Source: Cognatilysobacter terrigena
GTDB lineage: Bacteria; Pseudomonadota; Gammaproteobacteria; Xanthomonadales; Xanthomonadaceae
NCBI RefSeq assembly: GCF_004361065.1
Contig: NZ_SELT01000007.1
Coordinates: 53,064 to 117,063 of the forward strand
Direction of reading: 5' to 3'
DNA length: 64,000 nt
This document shows, in pieces, positions 17,555-25,953 of this stretch; position 1 is the stretch's first letter, and every line of letters begins with the position of its first letter. The notes beneath the pieces were generated by a model. It searched no databases and was not told the DNA's origin. It saw nothing but the letters and a program-made list of their open reading frames with translations. A program made the position numbers and the translations under genes.

Positions 17555-18496
17555 TCAGTGCCGCATCATCGGCCTGTCGGCCACCGAGGCCCCGGACAGG
17601 TCGATGCGTTGGGTCTTGCGATGCGTGAGCGCCTCGTCGGCGCGGCCGAACACGGCGAGCGGGTTTTCCGTCGGCGATGTGCTGGTCGCCGCCGCGGCCA
17701 CCGCATCGGTTCCGAGCATCGTCGCCGATGCATTGGCGATGCGTTCGATCGCCTGCAGCCGATCGGCATCCACCTCGCCGTTGAGGGTGAGCACGAATTC
17801 CGGCGCGCCACTCACGCGATTGAGCGCCTCGCCCGACGCCAGCAACCGTTCGAGCGCGTGACTGCACTGCTGCAACGTCTGCTCGACAATGCGATGCCCG
17901 CGCTGCGAGACGACGCGCGAATAGCCCTGCAGTTCGACGATCACCACCGAATAACGCGGCAGCGCGACCACCGGCGCCGCTTCCGCGGGCGGGTGCAGCG
18001 TCGCGGTGCGCTCGGCGTCGAGCAACTGCCGGCGCGCCTCCAGCAGGTTCATCGTGACGCGCGCCAGCGCGGCGAGCGCCTCGCGCTGGCCGTCGTCGAG
18101 TTCGCGCGGGCGACGGTCGATCACGCAGACGGTGCCCACGGCCGTGCCATGCGGCGTCACCAGCGGCATGCCGGCGTAAAAGCGGATGCCGCGTCCGCCG
18201 GTGACGTCGGGGTTGTCACGAAAGCGCGGATCCTGCGTCGCGTCCGGCACTTCGAGCAGCAGCTGCGGCTCGCGCACGGCGTGGTCGCAGAAGGCGACGT
18301 CGCGCGAGGTTTGCATCGATTCGATGCCGATGCGCGACTTGAACCACTGGCGGTCGCGATCGATCAGCGACATCGTCGCAATCGGCGCATCGCAGATGCG
18401 CGCGGCGAGGCGCACGATGTCGTCGTACGCCGCCTCGGGAAGCGAGTCGACGATGCGGTAGGTATCCAGATCACGTTGGCGTTGGCGTTCGGGCAT
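17555..18496 (-). CDS. GAF-domain protein with degenerate GGDEF domain
   Basis: The 313-aa cytoplasmic protein has an N-terminal GAF domain (about residues 15-155, with ATMSLIDRDRQWFKSRIGIE, FCDHAV and GMPLVTPHGTAVGTVCVID). The C-terminal region follows the GGDEF fold (VVIVELQGYSRVVSQRGH; GRADEALTHRKT), but the signature is SGAPEF instead of GG[D/E]EF, so diguanylate cyclase activity is not expected. It may bind nucleotide or act as a signal-responsive partner. It runs opposite to and inside the pigment cluster, only 4 nt from the dehydratase stop. The ATG at 18496 starts immediately before the conserved GAF region. Confidence 0.8.
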   Translation of the reverse strand: MPERQRQRDLDTYRIVDSLPEAAYDDIVRLAARICDAPIATMSLIDRDRQWFKSRIGIESMQTSRDVAFCDHAVREPQLLLEVPDATQDPRFRDNPDVTGGRGIRFYAGMPLVTPHGTAVGTVCVIDRRPRELDDGQREALAALARVTMNLLEARRQLLDAERTATLHPPAEAAPVVALPRYSVVIVELQGYSRVVSQRGHRIVEQTLQQCSHALERLLASGEALNRVSGAPEFVLTLNGEVDADRLQAIERIANASATMLGTDAVAAAATSTSPTENPLAVFGRADEALTHRKTQRIDLSGASVADRPMMRH

Positions 18497-18647
18497 GCAG
18501 GGTCTCCACGACGCGGCCTGTTCATTGTCGGAAGCGGGCGTGGGCGCGCAATGAGAGAAAGCCCCTACGCGGTCGCCCGCATGCGCAACTTGCGACGCCT
18601 GCCACGAACTACGCGACAATGACGCGGGATTCACACGGACTTCGCAG

Positions 18648-19373
18648 ATGAGCCATCGACGCGCACTCGTGACCGGCGGCAGCGGCGATCTCGGCGGCGC
18701 GATCGCATTGCGCCTCGCCATCCAAGGCGAGCACGTCATCGTGCACGCCAACCGCGGCGTCGAACGCGCACAGGGCATCGTCGACGCGATCCGAGCGGCG
18801 GGCGGCTCGGCCGAGGCCGTCGCCTTCGACGTGGCCGACGCCGACGCGAGCGCCGACGCCATCGCGCGCATCCTCGACGCCGGCCCGGTGCATATCGTGG
18901 TCAACAACGCGGGTATCCACGACGACGCGCCGCTGGCCGGCATGTCGCGCGAGCAGTGGACGCGGGTGATCGACGTGTCGCTGCACGGCTTCTACAACGT
19001 GACGCAGCCGCTCCTGCTTCCGATGGCGCGCGGGCGCTGGGGCCGGATCGTCAGCGTGTCGTCGGTTGCCGCGGTGACCGGCAACCGCGGGCAGGCGAAC
19101 TACGCCGCGGCCAAGGCCGCATTGCACGGCGCATCGAAGTCGCTGGCGCGCGAGATGGCGAGCCGCGGCATCACGGTGAACGTGGTGGCGCCGGGCGTCA
19201 TCGAAGGGTCGATGGCGAAGGACGCATTCCCCGCCGAGACCATCAAGCAGATCGTCCCGGCGGCGCGCGCCGGCAAGCCGGAGGAAGTCGCGGCGCTGGT
19301 GGGCTTCCTGTGCAGCGACGACGCGGCCTACGTCACGGGTCAGGTGATCGGCATCAACGGCGGCATGGCCTGA
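18648..19373 (+). CDS. xanH: FabG-like 3-oxoacyl-ACP reductase of the pigment cluster (XanH)
   Basis: A 241-aa short-chain dehydrogenase. The NADPH-binding TGGSGDLGG is at residues 9-17, NNAG at 86-89, and the catalytic Ser139, Tyr152 and Lys156 lie in VSSVAAVTGNRGQANYAAAK. The C-terminal GQVIGINGGMA is typical of FabG. It reduces the 3-keto group in each polyene elongation round; the FabG-like enzyme of the Xanthomonas pig cluster is called XanH. It has its own upstream region (151 nt from the divergent GAF gene) with GACAAT at 18615-18620 as a possible -10. Confidence 0.88.
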   Translation: MSHRRALVTGGSGDLGGAIALRLAIQGEHVIVHANRGVERAQGIVDAIRAAGGSAEAVAFDVADADASADAIARILDAGPVHIVVNNAGIHDDAPLAGMSREQWTRVIDVSLHGFYNVTQPLLLPMARGRWGRIVSVSSVAAVTGNRGQANYAAAKAALHGASKSLAREMASRGITVNVVAPGVIEGSMAKDAFPAETIKQIVPAARAGKPEEVAALVGFLCSDDAAYVTGQVIGINGGMA

Positions 19374-19497
19374 CGCCTCACGCCGCGGCGACGAAGCTGA
19401 GCATTCGCCGCTGCGATCCCGCAGTATCGACGCGATCGTCAAGCGGCGGCTGATACATCGATCGCCCAGGCCGCACCGTGCCGGCCGGAGGCTCCCG

Positions 19498-20091
19498 ATG
19501 TCCCGTCGCCTCACGTCCGCCGCTCTGCTCGCCCTCGTCCTCGCCGGCCCCGTGGCCGCGTCGCAGCCCGCCATCGATCCCGCCGCACGCAATCCGCCAC
19601 CCGCGGTCGCGCTGTCGAGTTTCGATCGTTTCGAACTGCAACCGGTGACGCTCGCGCCCGGGCTCGAAGCCCACAAGGGCAACGTCGTCGCGCGGCAGTA
19701 CCTCGACGTCGACGTCTCCGAACGCGTGCCGCGCCTGATCGAACCGCGCAACGCGACGCCCGTGCAGGGCGAGCCGCGCACGCTGGTGATCCAGCCGGAG
19801 GTCGCCGACATCCGCTTCATCACCGGGGGCAAGCGCGTGCTGTTCGGCGGTTTCGCCGGCAGCTCGTGGGCGCTGGTGAAGCTGCACCTGATCGACAAGG
19901 CCACGGGCGAAGTCGTGGCGGAACCCCAGTTCCTGCAGCGCGCCAACTCGATCGCCGCCGGCTACAGCCTCGGCGCGGCCGACAAGCTGATGCTGGCGCG
20001 GCTCGCCGACATGGTCGCGTCGTACCTGAAGACGAACTTCGACGCTCCGGTGGGCAGTGCGGTGGCGGTGGCCGCCCCGCCAATGGACTGA
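19498..20091 (+). CDS. Exported protein of unknown function (DUF3313/DUF4410-like)
   Basis: A 197-aa precursor with a signal peptide (SAALLALVLAGPVAA-SQ) and no lipobox. The mature part resembles periplasmic or outer-membrane-associated proteins of the DUF3313/DUF4410 kind: a FDRFELQPVTLAPG start, a central RTLVIQPEVADIRFITGG, GGFAGSSWALVKLHLIDKAT and a predicted C-terminal helix. Function is unknown. It lies between xanH and a lipoprotein gene, within the pigment island. I cannot tell whether it takes part in pigment handling or is merely lodged there. Confidence 0.62.
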   Translation: MSRRLTSAALLALVLAGPVAASQPAIDPAARNPPPAVALSSFDRFELQPVTLAPGLEAHKGNVVARQYLDVDVSERVPRLIEPRNATPVQGEPRTLVIQPEVADIRFITGGKRVLFGGFAGSSWALVKLHLIDKATGEVVAEPQFLQRANSIAAGYSLGAADKLMLARLADMVASYLKTNFDAPVGSAVAVAAPPMD

Positions 20092-20165
20092 CGGGTGGGA
20101 CGGACGGTGCACGCGCGGTTCATCGGCCCGGGGCAAGATGGGACGAACCGACGGAGGCCGCTGTC

Positions 20166-20609
20166 ATGACCCTGCGCCCACTTATTCCTGCCGTACTCGC
20201 CTTGGCGCTGGCCGCCTGCGCGAGCGCTTCGCACGTGATGATTTCCGACCCGCGCCCGCCGATTCCGGTCGAGCAGGTGCGCCTGTACCTGTCCGCGCCG
20301 CAGACGCGTTACGTGGAGATCGCGATCCTCGACGCGAGCAGCGGCGACTTCACCTACGGCGCGCAGAACCGCACCGACACGCTGATGCTGAAGCTGCGCA
20401 CCGAAGCCGCGAAGCTCGGCGCGAACGGCGTGCTGCTGCAGGACCGCGCGCAGGTGTCCTCGGGCAGTGGCGTGGGCGTCGGCGTGGGCGGCGGCAGCTA
20501 CCACGGCGGTGGCGGCTTCTCGTCGGGCGGCGTGAGCTTCGGCATCAATCCTCCAAAGGAACTCGCGCACGCCATCGCGATCTACGTGCCGGACGCATCC
20601 GGCAGCTGA
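20166..20609 (+). CDS. Small glycine-rich lipoprotein of unknown function
   Basis: A 147-aa protein with a lipoprotein signal (LALALAAC, Cys at about residue 19). The following domain (ISDPRPPIPVEQVRLYLSAP, TDTLMLKLRTEAAKLGANGV) resembles the RcsF/YbjQ-like fold in which a helix with EAAKLGAN packs on a sheet. A glycine-serine-rich segment (about residues 98-121) interrupts the C-terminal strand. Outer-membrane location is inferred from the absence of Asp at +2. It ends 6 nt before the stop of the convergent halogenase-like gene. Confidence 0.66.
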   Translation: MTLRPLIPAVLALALAACASASHVMISDPRPPIPVEQVRLYLSAPQTRYVEIAILDASSGDFTYGAQNRTDTLMLKLRTEAAKLGANGVLLQDRAQVSSGSGVGVGVGGGSYHGGGGFSSGGVSFGINPPKELAHAIAIYVPDASGS

Positions 20610-20615
20610 CGCACG

Positions 20616-22268
20616 TTACGCCGCGGCGTCGACCGTGGCGGCTTCGGCGTACCAGGCCGGCGAGAGCAACGGCTCCGCCGGCGCGCGGTGATCGCCCAGC
20701 ACCAGTTCCAGTCCCGCATCGCCCAGCCCCGGATGCTCGCGCCGCGCATGCGCCAGCATCTCGGCGGCGAGATCGTGCATGCGCGCGACGTCGGTACGCA
20801 TGCGGGCGATGAATGCATCCGGCTCGAGGGTGTCGACGAGCTGGCGGTTGAGTTCGTGGAACCACGGAATGCGGTACTGGTCGAGCAGCCGACCGTCGAG
20901 CGGCGCGGTATCGCCGCGTTCGGCGTTGAGCTCGCCCCATCGGCGCAGTAGCGACTGCATGCCGAGGTTGAGCGTGCGCGCTTCGCCGAACAGCGTACGC
21001 AGCTGGCCGAGCACCGGCGTCGACGTCAGGTAACCGGAGAAGAACAGGGGCGCGAGCAGCGACCAGTAGTACGTGTAGTCCCAGATCACCTTCAGCGGCA
21101 TGACCTGCGCATCGCCGAACAGGCGGTACTGGTCCTGGTAGAGCGTCAGCGTGTTCTCGTAGAACGAGAAGTAGAGCTGCTGGTACAGCGACGCCATCGC
21201 CGTGATCGGCTTGCCCGCGCGATCGGCGGCGATCATCTCCGTGATGTACGTGTTGGCGATCGCGATGAAATCGCTGCCGGGCGAATAAAACGGATCGAGG
21301 AACACGCCCGCCTCGCCGGTCAGCGCCCAGCGATCGCCCGAGAACACCTGCTTCGCGCCGTGCGAGAAGTGGCGCATGAACATGAAGTCCTGCAGCTCGT
21401 GACCGCCCGCTTCGAGCATCGCGGCGACGCGCGGCTGATGGCGATGCAGCCACGCCATCGCCTTCGCGTGCGTGTTCATCGTCTCCAGCGGGTGCAGGTC
21501 GCCGTCGCAGACGATGCCGAGCGAATGCTGGTTGGACGACAGCGGGATCAGCCAGAACCAGTAACCCTCGCCGCACATGTGATTCGTCGAGCGCCAGCGG
21601 TCCGGCGGCGTGCAGCGGCCGAGCCAGTCCGGATCGCTCGACCAGTCGCGCGGATCGAGCAGGCCCGACACGCGCCACCACGCAGAATTCGCGTTGTGAT
21701 CGTTGGTCTGCGCGAGATCGAGCTTGCGCTTGATCAGGCCGGCGCGGCCCGAAGCATCGACCACCCAGCGCGCGGACAGCTCGTGCGTCACGCCATCGCA
21801 TTCGTAGCGCACGCCGTGGAGCGTGCCGTCGCTACTCAATTCGATGTTGCGCACGATCGCGCCGTCACGCACGTCGATGCCGTTCTCGCGCGCGTGCTCG
21901 GTGAGGAAGTTCTCGAAGCGGCCGCGGTCGATCTGCCACGACGTCGTCGGCAGCAGGCGGCTGACACCGAGCTCGGTGCACCGATCGATCTCGGATTGGC
22001 CGTCGCTGAAGAAGAAGCGGAAACCGAACTTGCGGATCTGTTCGGTGTCCAGATGCTCGCGCAGGCCGAGCACGTGGCTGAAGTAGTGCGCGCCGATCTC
22101 GACGGTCGATTCGCCCACCTTGAACGCGCCTTCGCGCACCGGATGACGATGGCGTTCGAGCACGGTGATGCGCAGCGACGGATCGCGGCGGACGAGCTGG
22201 AGTGCGAGCGTCAGGCCGGCGAGTCCACCGCCGAGGATCACGACATCCGGGTCGGTCATGGTGCTCAT
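20616..22268 (-). CDS. Second FAD-dependent halogenase-like oxidoreductase of the pigment cluster
   Basis: A 550-aa flavoprotein, longer than its relative at 9747-11087. It has the FAD motif GGGLAGLTLALQL near residue 13, FKVGESTVEIG, Lys in IRKFGFRFFF, the halogenase motif WFWLIP, and GEAGVFLDPFYSPGSDF for FAD. Such proteins are found in xanthomonadin and aryl polyene clusters and may halogenate or oxidise the aryl head group. The C-terminal 150 residues resemble the cap of tryptophan-halogenase-like proteins. It is the last gene of a minus-strand run that begins at 25061. Start at 22268; the ATG at 22259 is an alternative. Confidence 0.82.
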   Translation of the reverse strand: MSTMTDPDVVILGGGLAGLTLALQLVRRDPSLRITVLERHRHPVREGAFKVGESTVEIGAHYFSHVLGLREHLDTEQIRKFGFRFFFSDGQSEIDRCTELGVSRLLPTTSWQIDRGRFENFLTEHARENGIDVRDGAIVRNIELSSDGTLHGVRYECDGVTHELSARWVVDASGRAGLIKRKLDLAQTNDHNANSAWWRVSGLLDPRDWSSDPDWLGRCTPPDRWRSTNHMCGEGYWFWLIPLSSNQHSLGIVCDGDLHPLETMNTHAKAMAWLHRHQPRVAAMLEAGGHELQDFMFMRHFSHGAKQVFSGDRWALTGEAGVFLDPFYSPGSDFIAIANTYITEMIAADRAGKPITAMASLYQQLYFSFYENTLTLYQDQYRLFGDAQVMPLKVIWDYTYYWSLLAPLFFSGYLTSTPVLGQLRTLFGEARTLNLGMQSLLRRWGELNAERGDTAPLDGRLLDQYRIPWFHELNRQLVDTLEPDAFIARMRTDVARMHDLAAEMLAHARREHPGLGDAGLELVLGDHRAPAEPLLSPAWYAEAATVDAAA

Positions 22269-22271
22269 GGG

Positions 22272-23096
22272 TCAGCCGGAATGCGCGGGCGCGGCGACGG
22301 GCGTCGCAGCGAACTCACCGCTCGGGTCGTGGATGATCACGGGGTTGCTGCGCGTGCGACGGTACTCGGCCATCACGTTGCCGTAGGCGAAGACCTGCGC
22401 GACCACGTGCGACGTGATACGCCACAGGTCGCGCAGCGGGCGGAAATGGCTCTTGCGGAACTTCACCGGGCCGGTGTTCGCCTGGTAGCGCGATTCGATC
22501 GGCACCGAGACGCAGCGAACGCCGAGCTTGCGCGATGCCGAGATCAGCATCTGCGCCTCGTAGACGAAGTCCTCGCCGGGGATGTCGCCGACGCCGAGCG
22601 CGCATACCGATGCCGGGTAGAAGCGCTGGCCGCTCTGCGTGTCGGCGATGCGGAAGCCGCACCCCCAGGCGATGCCCCAGTCGCCGAATTCGTTGGCGAT
22701 GCGGCGGTAGGTCGGCTGCCGCGCGCGCTTGCGCAGGCGGGCGCCGATGACGATGTGCTCGGGATAGACGTTGGCGGCGTCGAGCAGGCGCGGAATGTCT
22801 TCCGCCGCGTGCTGGCCGTCGCCGTCCATGCTGATCACGCCGCGGAAGCCGCGACGCATCGCTTCGGCGAAACCGTCGCGCAGGCCCGCGCCCTTGCCCA
22901 TGCGCGTGGCGTGACGGATCACGGTGATCGGCAGGTCGGACACGCGCTCGACCGTCGCGTCGTCCGAACCGTCGTCGATGAGGATGACGTTGGGGCAGTG
23001 CGCGAGCGCGCCTTCCACCACGTCGCGGATCCGCAGCTCCTCGTTGAGCGCGGGAATGACGATCGCGACGTCGCGGGCGCTGATCGGCTCAGCCAT
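22272..23096 (-). CDS. xanK: Family 2 glycosyltransferase of the pigment cluster (XanK)
   Basis: A 274-aa GT-A enzyme of the dolichyl-phosphate-sugar synthase kind. VAIVIPALNEELRIRDVVEG opens the fold, VILIDDGSDDAT follows, and the metal-binding DxD motif is in SMDGDGQH. ADTQSGQRFYP and GEDFVYEAQMLISA complete the acceptor side. No membrane helix is evident. In Xanthomonas the cluster's glycosyltransferase XanK is needed for pigment and affects exopolysaccharide. It overlaps the chain-length-factor gene by 8 nt and ends 3 nt before the halogenase-like gene. The sugar donor cannot be inferred. Confidence 0.83.
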   Translation of the reverse strand: MAEPISARDVAIVIPALNEELRIRDVVEGALAHCPNVILIDDGSDDATVERVSDLPITVIRHATRMGKGAGLRDGFAEAMRRGFRGVISMDGDGQHAAEDIPRLLDAANVYPEHIVIGARLRKRARQPTYRRIANEFGDWGIAWGCGFRIADTQSGQRFYPASVCALGVGDIPGEDFVYEAQMLISASRKLGVRCVSVPIESRYQANTGPVKFRKSHFRPLRDLWRITSHVVAQVFAYGNVMAEYRRTRSNPVIIHDPSGEFAATPVAAPAHSG

Positions 23097-23865
23097 GAAC
23101 GATCTCCACGTCGAGCACGCGGCCCGGGCCGGCCCGGAGCGTGCAGTGCGGCGTATTCGCCGCGAGGGCCTGGAACAGGGGCAACATCGGTCGCATCGCA
23201 TTGTGCGCGGCGCATTGCGCCAACGCACCCTCGGGCTCGCCGACCGTCCCGTCCCGAAGCGACAGGGTAAGCCGCGGGCCGCGGTCGCCGCGTGAGAGCA
23301 CCAGCGCGCCGCCGAGCAGGCCTTCGCTGGGCTGCGCGCGGGCGAGCGGGCCCGTCGATGCGGCATCGAACGCGACCAGCAGCACGGCCTCGGCACCGGT
23401 CGCCAGCTGCACGCAGGCTTCGATCAGGCCCTGCGCGAACGTCGCGTCGTAGGCGCTGACCGACGTCGCCGGCGCCATCGCGCCTGCACCGATCGTCCAG
23501 TAGCCGGCGGCGGCGTTGTGCACCGAGTTGTGGAACTTGATGGGCGACACCGCGTCCGGCTGCGATGCGAGCGTCGCGCACATGTAGTCGGTGATGGCGA
23601 GGTCGCCGTGCATCGATGCGAAGACCGACGGCAGTGTTTTCGGATCGCGTTCGGCCGCGGCGCAGGCGGCGAGGGCGACATCGAGCGCGACGGCGACGCT
23701 GTCCGGCGCACGGCGGCGCTCGTTCGGCGGCAGCAGTTGCGGCGACGGGCGCGACGGCGCGTTGTCCACGTGCGTACCGTCGCGCACGAGCGCGAGCGCG
23801 GCGTCCCAGCCCGGAACACCTGGCGCCCAGAAGCCGACGCCTTCGATCGTTGCGGTCAGGGTCAT
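23089..23865 (-). CDS. Beta-ketoacyl synthase-like chain-length factor
   Basis: A 258-aa protein of the ketoacyl-synt_2 type. It aligns with the N-terminal thiolase half (FHNSVHNAAAGYWTIGAGAM; SAYDATFAQGLIEACVQLATG) but is shorter than a ketosynthase and lacks the Cys-His-His triad. In aryl polyene systems such a protein (ApeC) pairs with an active ketosynthase as chain-length factor. Here it overlaps the ketosynthase gene at 23862-25061 by 4 nt, as ATGA, in line with a heterodimer made in equal amounts. Confidence 0.84.
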   Translation of the reverse strand: MTLTATIEGVGFWAPGVPGWDAALALVRDGTHVDNAPSRPSPQLLPPNERRRAPDSVAVALDVALAACAAAERDPKTLPSVFASMHGDLAITDYMCATLASQPDAVSPIKFHNSVHNAAAGYWTIGAGAMAPATSVSAYDATFAQGLIEACVQLATGAEAVLLVAFDAASTGPLARAQPSEGLLGGALVLSRGDRGPRLTLSLRDGTVGEPEGALAQCAAHNAMRPMLPLFQALAANTPHCTLRAGPGRVLDVEIVHG

Positions 23866-25061
23866 GCGGCGGCTCGCCCGAACAGCAGCGAGCAGTTGTT
23901 GCCGCCGAAACCGAATGAGTTGTTCATCGCGTAGCGGATCTCGCGATGTGCAGTGTCGAAGCGGATCTGCGGGCCGCAGATCTCATCGGGCGTCGACGCA
24001 CCGAGCGTGCCCGGCAGTTCGCCCGACTCGAGCGCGAGCAGCGCGATCACCGATTCGACGATGCCCGCCGCGCCCAGCGTGTGGCCGGTGTAAGCCTTGG
24101 TCGAACTCGCGTGCAGCGTGTCGGGGAACACCGCCTTCACCGCCAGCGATTCGGCGCGATCGTTCGCCGGCGTCGCCGTGCCGTGCAGGTTGAGATAGCC
24201 GACGTCAGCGGGTTGCACGCCGCCGCGCGCGAGCGCATCGCGCATCGCGAGCTGCGCGCCGAGGCCTTCCGGATGCGGCGCCGACATGTGGTGCGCGTCC
24301 GACGACTCGCCGTAGCCGCGCAGCTGCAGGCCGGTGTCGCCGTCCTGCGCGCGTTCGACGACCGCGAAGCCGCCGGCCTCGCCGAGCGACAGGCCGTCGC
24401 GCGTCGCGTCGAACGGCTTGCACGGGTTCTTCGACACCAGCTGCAGCGAGTTGAAGCCGTAGATCACGCTGCCGCAGAGCGTGTCGACACCGCCGACGAT
24501 CGCGGCGTCGGCAACACCGGCCTCGATCAGCCGCGCGGCCTGCGCGAACACCTTCGCGCTCGACGAGCAGGCGGTCGCGACGGTCACCGCGGGGCCGCGC
24601 GCACCCGTCGCGTGCTGCACGAAGTCGCCCGGCGAATGCACCGTGTGGATGATCGGGCGCTGCAGGTCGGCGGGGAAATTCGTGGTGCCGTCGGCGTCGG
24701 TGACCAGGCGCGTGTACGCCTCTTCCGTCGCGCCGATGCTGGAGGTCGACGTGCCGATCACCACGGCGACGCGTTCGGCGCCGTACTTCGCGATCGCGGC
24801 GCGCGTGGCGTCCAGCACGCCGTCCTGCTGCAACGCGATCCACGCCAGCCGGTTGTTGCGGCATTCCCACTGCGACCACTCGGCGGGCAGGGCGTCGTCC
24901 TCGACGCCGTCGACGCGACCGATCCAGCAGTCCAGCTGCCGAGCGCCGAAGTCGTTGCGGCGCAGGCCGCTGCGGCCCTCGCGAAGCGCGCGGCGGTGGG
25001 CGTCCAGCCCGCGGCCGAGCGCGCTCGTCGCGGTGAACGCGCGGATCGCCAGCGGCGGCAT
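23862..25061 (-). CDS. Beta-ketoacyl-ACP synthase of the pigment cluster
   Basis: A 399-aa ketosynthase (FabB/FabF type). Catalytic Cys165 is in VATACSSSAK, His293 in NLHGTATPAND, and His327 in TGHTLGAAG. The C-terminal NNSFGFGGNNCSLLFG is standard. It performs the decarboxylative condensation of malonyl-ACP with the aryl-primed chain. It is the first gene of the minus-strand run with the chain-length factor, XanK and second halogenase-like genes. The ATG at 25061 is the nearest to the first family-like residues; the open frame continues upstream into the region of the DUF218 gene. Confidence 0.91.
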   Translation of the reverse strand: MPPLAIRAFTATSALGRGLDAHRRALREGRSGLRRNDFGARQLDCWIGRVDGVEDDALPAEWSQWECRNNRLAWIALQQDGVLDATRAAIAKYGAERVAVVIGTSTSSIGATEEAYTRLVTDADGTTNFPADLQRPIIHTVHSPGDFVQHATGARGPAVTVATACSSSAKVFAQAARLIEAGVADAAIVGGVDTLCGSVIYGFNSLQLVSKNPCKPFDATRDGLSLGEAGGFAVVERAQDGDTGLQLRGYGESSDAHHMSAPHPEGLGAQLAMRDALARGGVQPADVGYLNLHGTATPANDRAESLAVKAVFPDTLHASSTKAYTGHTLGAAGIVESVIALLALESGELPGTLGASTPDEICGPQIRFDTAHREIRYAMNNSFGFGGNNCSLLFGRAAA

Positions 25062-25194
25062 CGGGGACAGGTCGGACGGCGGCACGGCGGCTTCCCGTAA
25101 ACAGGGCGGTGAAGTATGCCAGCCGTCATCCTTCACGCCTTCGTCATGGCGTATCCTCGCGCCACGCCAGTTGCGCTGCTGAACGGCCGCTTCG

Positions 25195-25878
25195 ATGTCG
25201 TCCCGCGCCCACCACCAGTTCACTCTCTTCCGCGACCGCGACGTGCTCCAGACGGGCATCGTCGCGCTGGCCGCGTGCGTGCTGTCGGCCGGCTTGGTCT
25301 ACCTCGCCTACCTCGTGCACGTGGTGCGGACCGCCCGCCGTGCGCCATGCGCGCCGGAGCAGGGCGCGCACCTGCTGCTGTTCGGCAAGCACGCGCCGCG
25401 GGGGCGGATCGACGACGACTTCGCCGCGCGCCTCGATCGTGCCGCGACGCTGTGGCGCGAGCGTCCGTCGCAGCATCTCGTGCTGCTGGGCGGCGGTGCG
25501 CAGGGCGAGCCGACCGAAGCGGAGATCGCGCGTCGCGAACTGTTCGCACGTGGCCTCGCGCCCGACACGCCGCTGCAGCTCGAATCCAGCTCGCGCGACA
25601 CGCTGCAGAACCTGCGCAATGCGCGGCAGATGCTCGGCGATGCGGTGCGCGATCGCGTGACGCTGCTGTCGAACCGCTACCACCTCGCGCGCTGCGCGCT
25701 GTTCGCCCGTCAGCTCGGTTTCGACGTCGAGCTCTGCGCCGCCGAGCCGCGCCTGCGCCTCAGCCCGCGCATGGTGCTGCGCCTCGCCGGCGAAGCGGCC
25801 TACATCTGCTGGGCTGACATCGGCACGCGCTGGGCGCGATTCGTGCGCAGCGACCGCATGCTGGCGCGGGTGACCTGA
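25195..25878 (+). CDS. DUF218 (YdcF/SanA-like) membrane-anchored protein
   Basis: A 227-aa protein with one N-terminal membrane helix (about residues 19-42), then a DUF218 domain: LLLFGKHAPRGRIDDDFAAR, LVLLGGGAQGEPTEAE, ESSSRDTLQNLRNARQML and TLLSNRYHLARCALFARQLG. Family members include SanA, ElyC and YdcF, which are linked to envelope barrier function; their chemistry is not settled. The divergent ketosynthase starts 134 nt away. A strong terminator follows the stop. Confidence 0.8.
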   Translation: MSSRAHHQFTLFRDRDVLQTGIVALAACVLSAGLVYLAYLVHVVRTARRAPCAPEQGAHLLLFGKHAPRGRIDDDFAARLDRAATLWRERPSQHLVLLGGGAQGEPTEAEIARRELFARGLAPDTPLQLESSSRDTLQNLRNARQMLGDAVRDRVTLLSNRYHLARCALFARQLGFDVELCAAEPRLRLSPRMVLRLAGEAAYICWADIGTRWARFVRSDRMLARVT

Positions 25879-25904
25879 GCGTCGCCCAGCGAACCATCCA
25901 AATG

Positions 25905-25932
25905 AAAACGCCCGCATCACTGCGGGCGTTTT
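25905..25932. terminator. Bidirectional rho-independent terminator
   Basis: A perfect 12-bp stem, AAAACGCCCGCA against TGCGGGCGTTTT, with a 4-nt loop (TCAC). Its A-rich and T-rich ends allow termination of both the DUF218 gene (plus) and the DUF885 gene (minus), which converge here. Confidence 0.92.
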
Positions 25933-25953
25933 GCATTGCGACGGGGCGATCGA

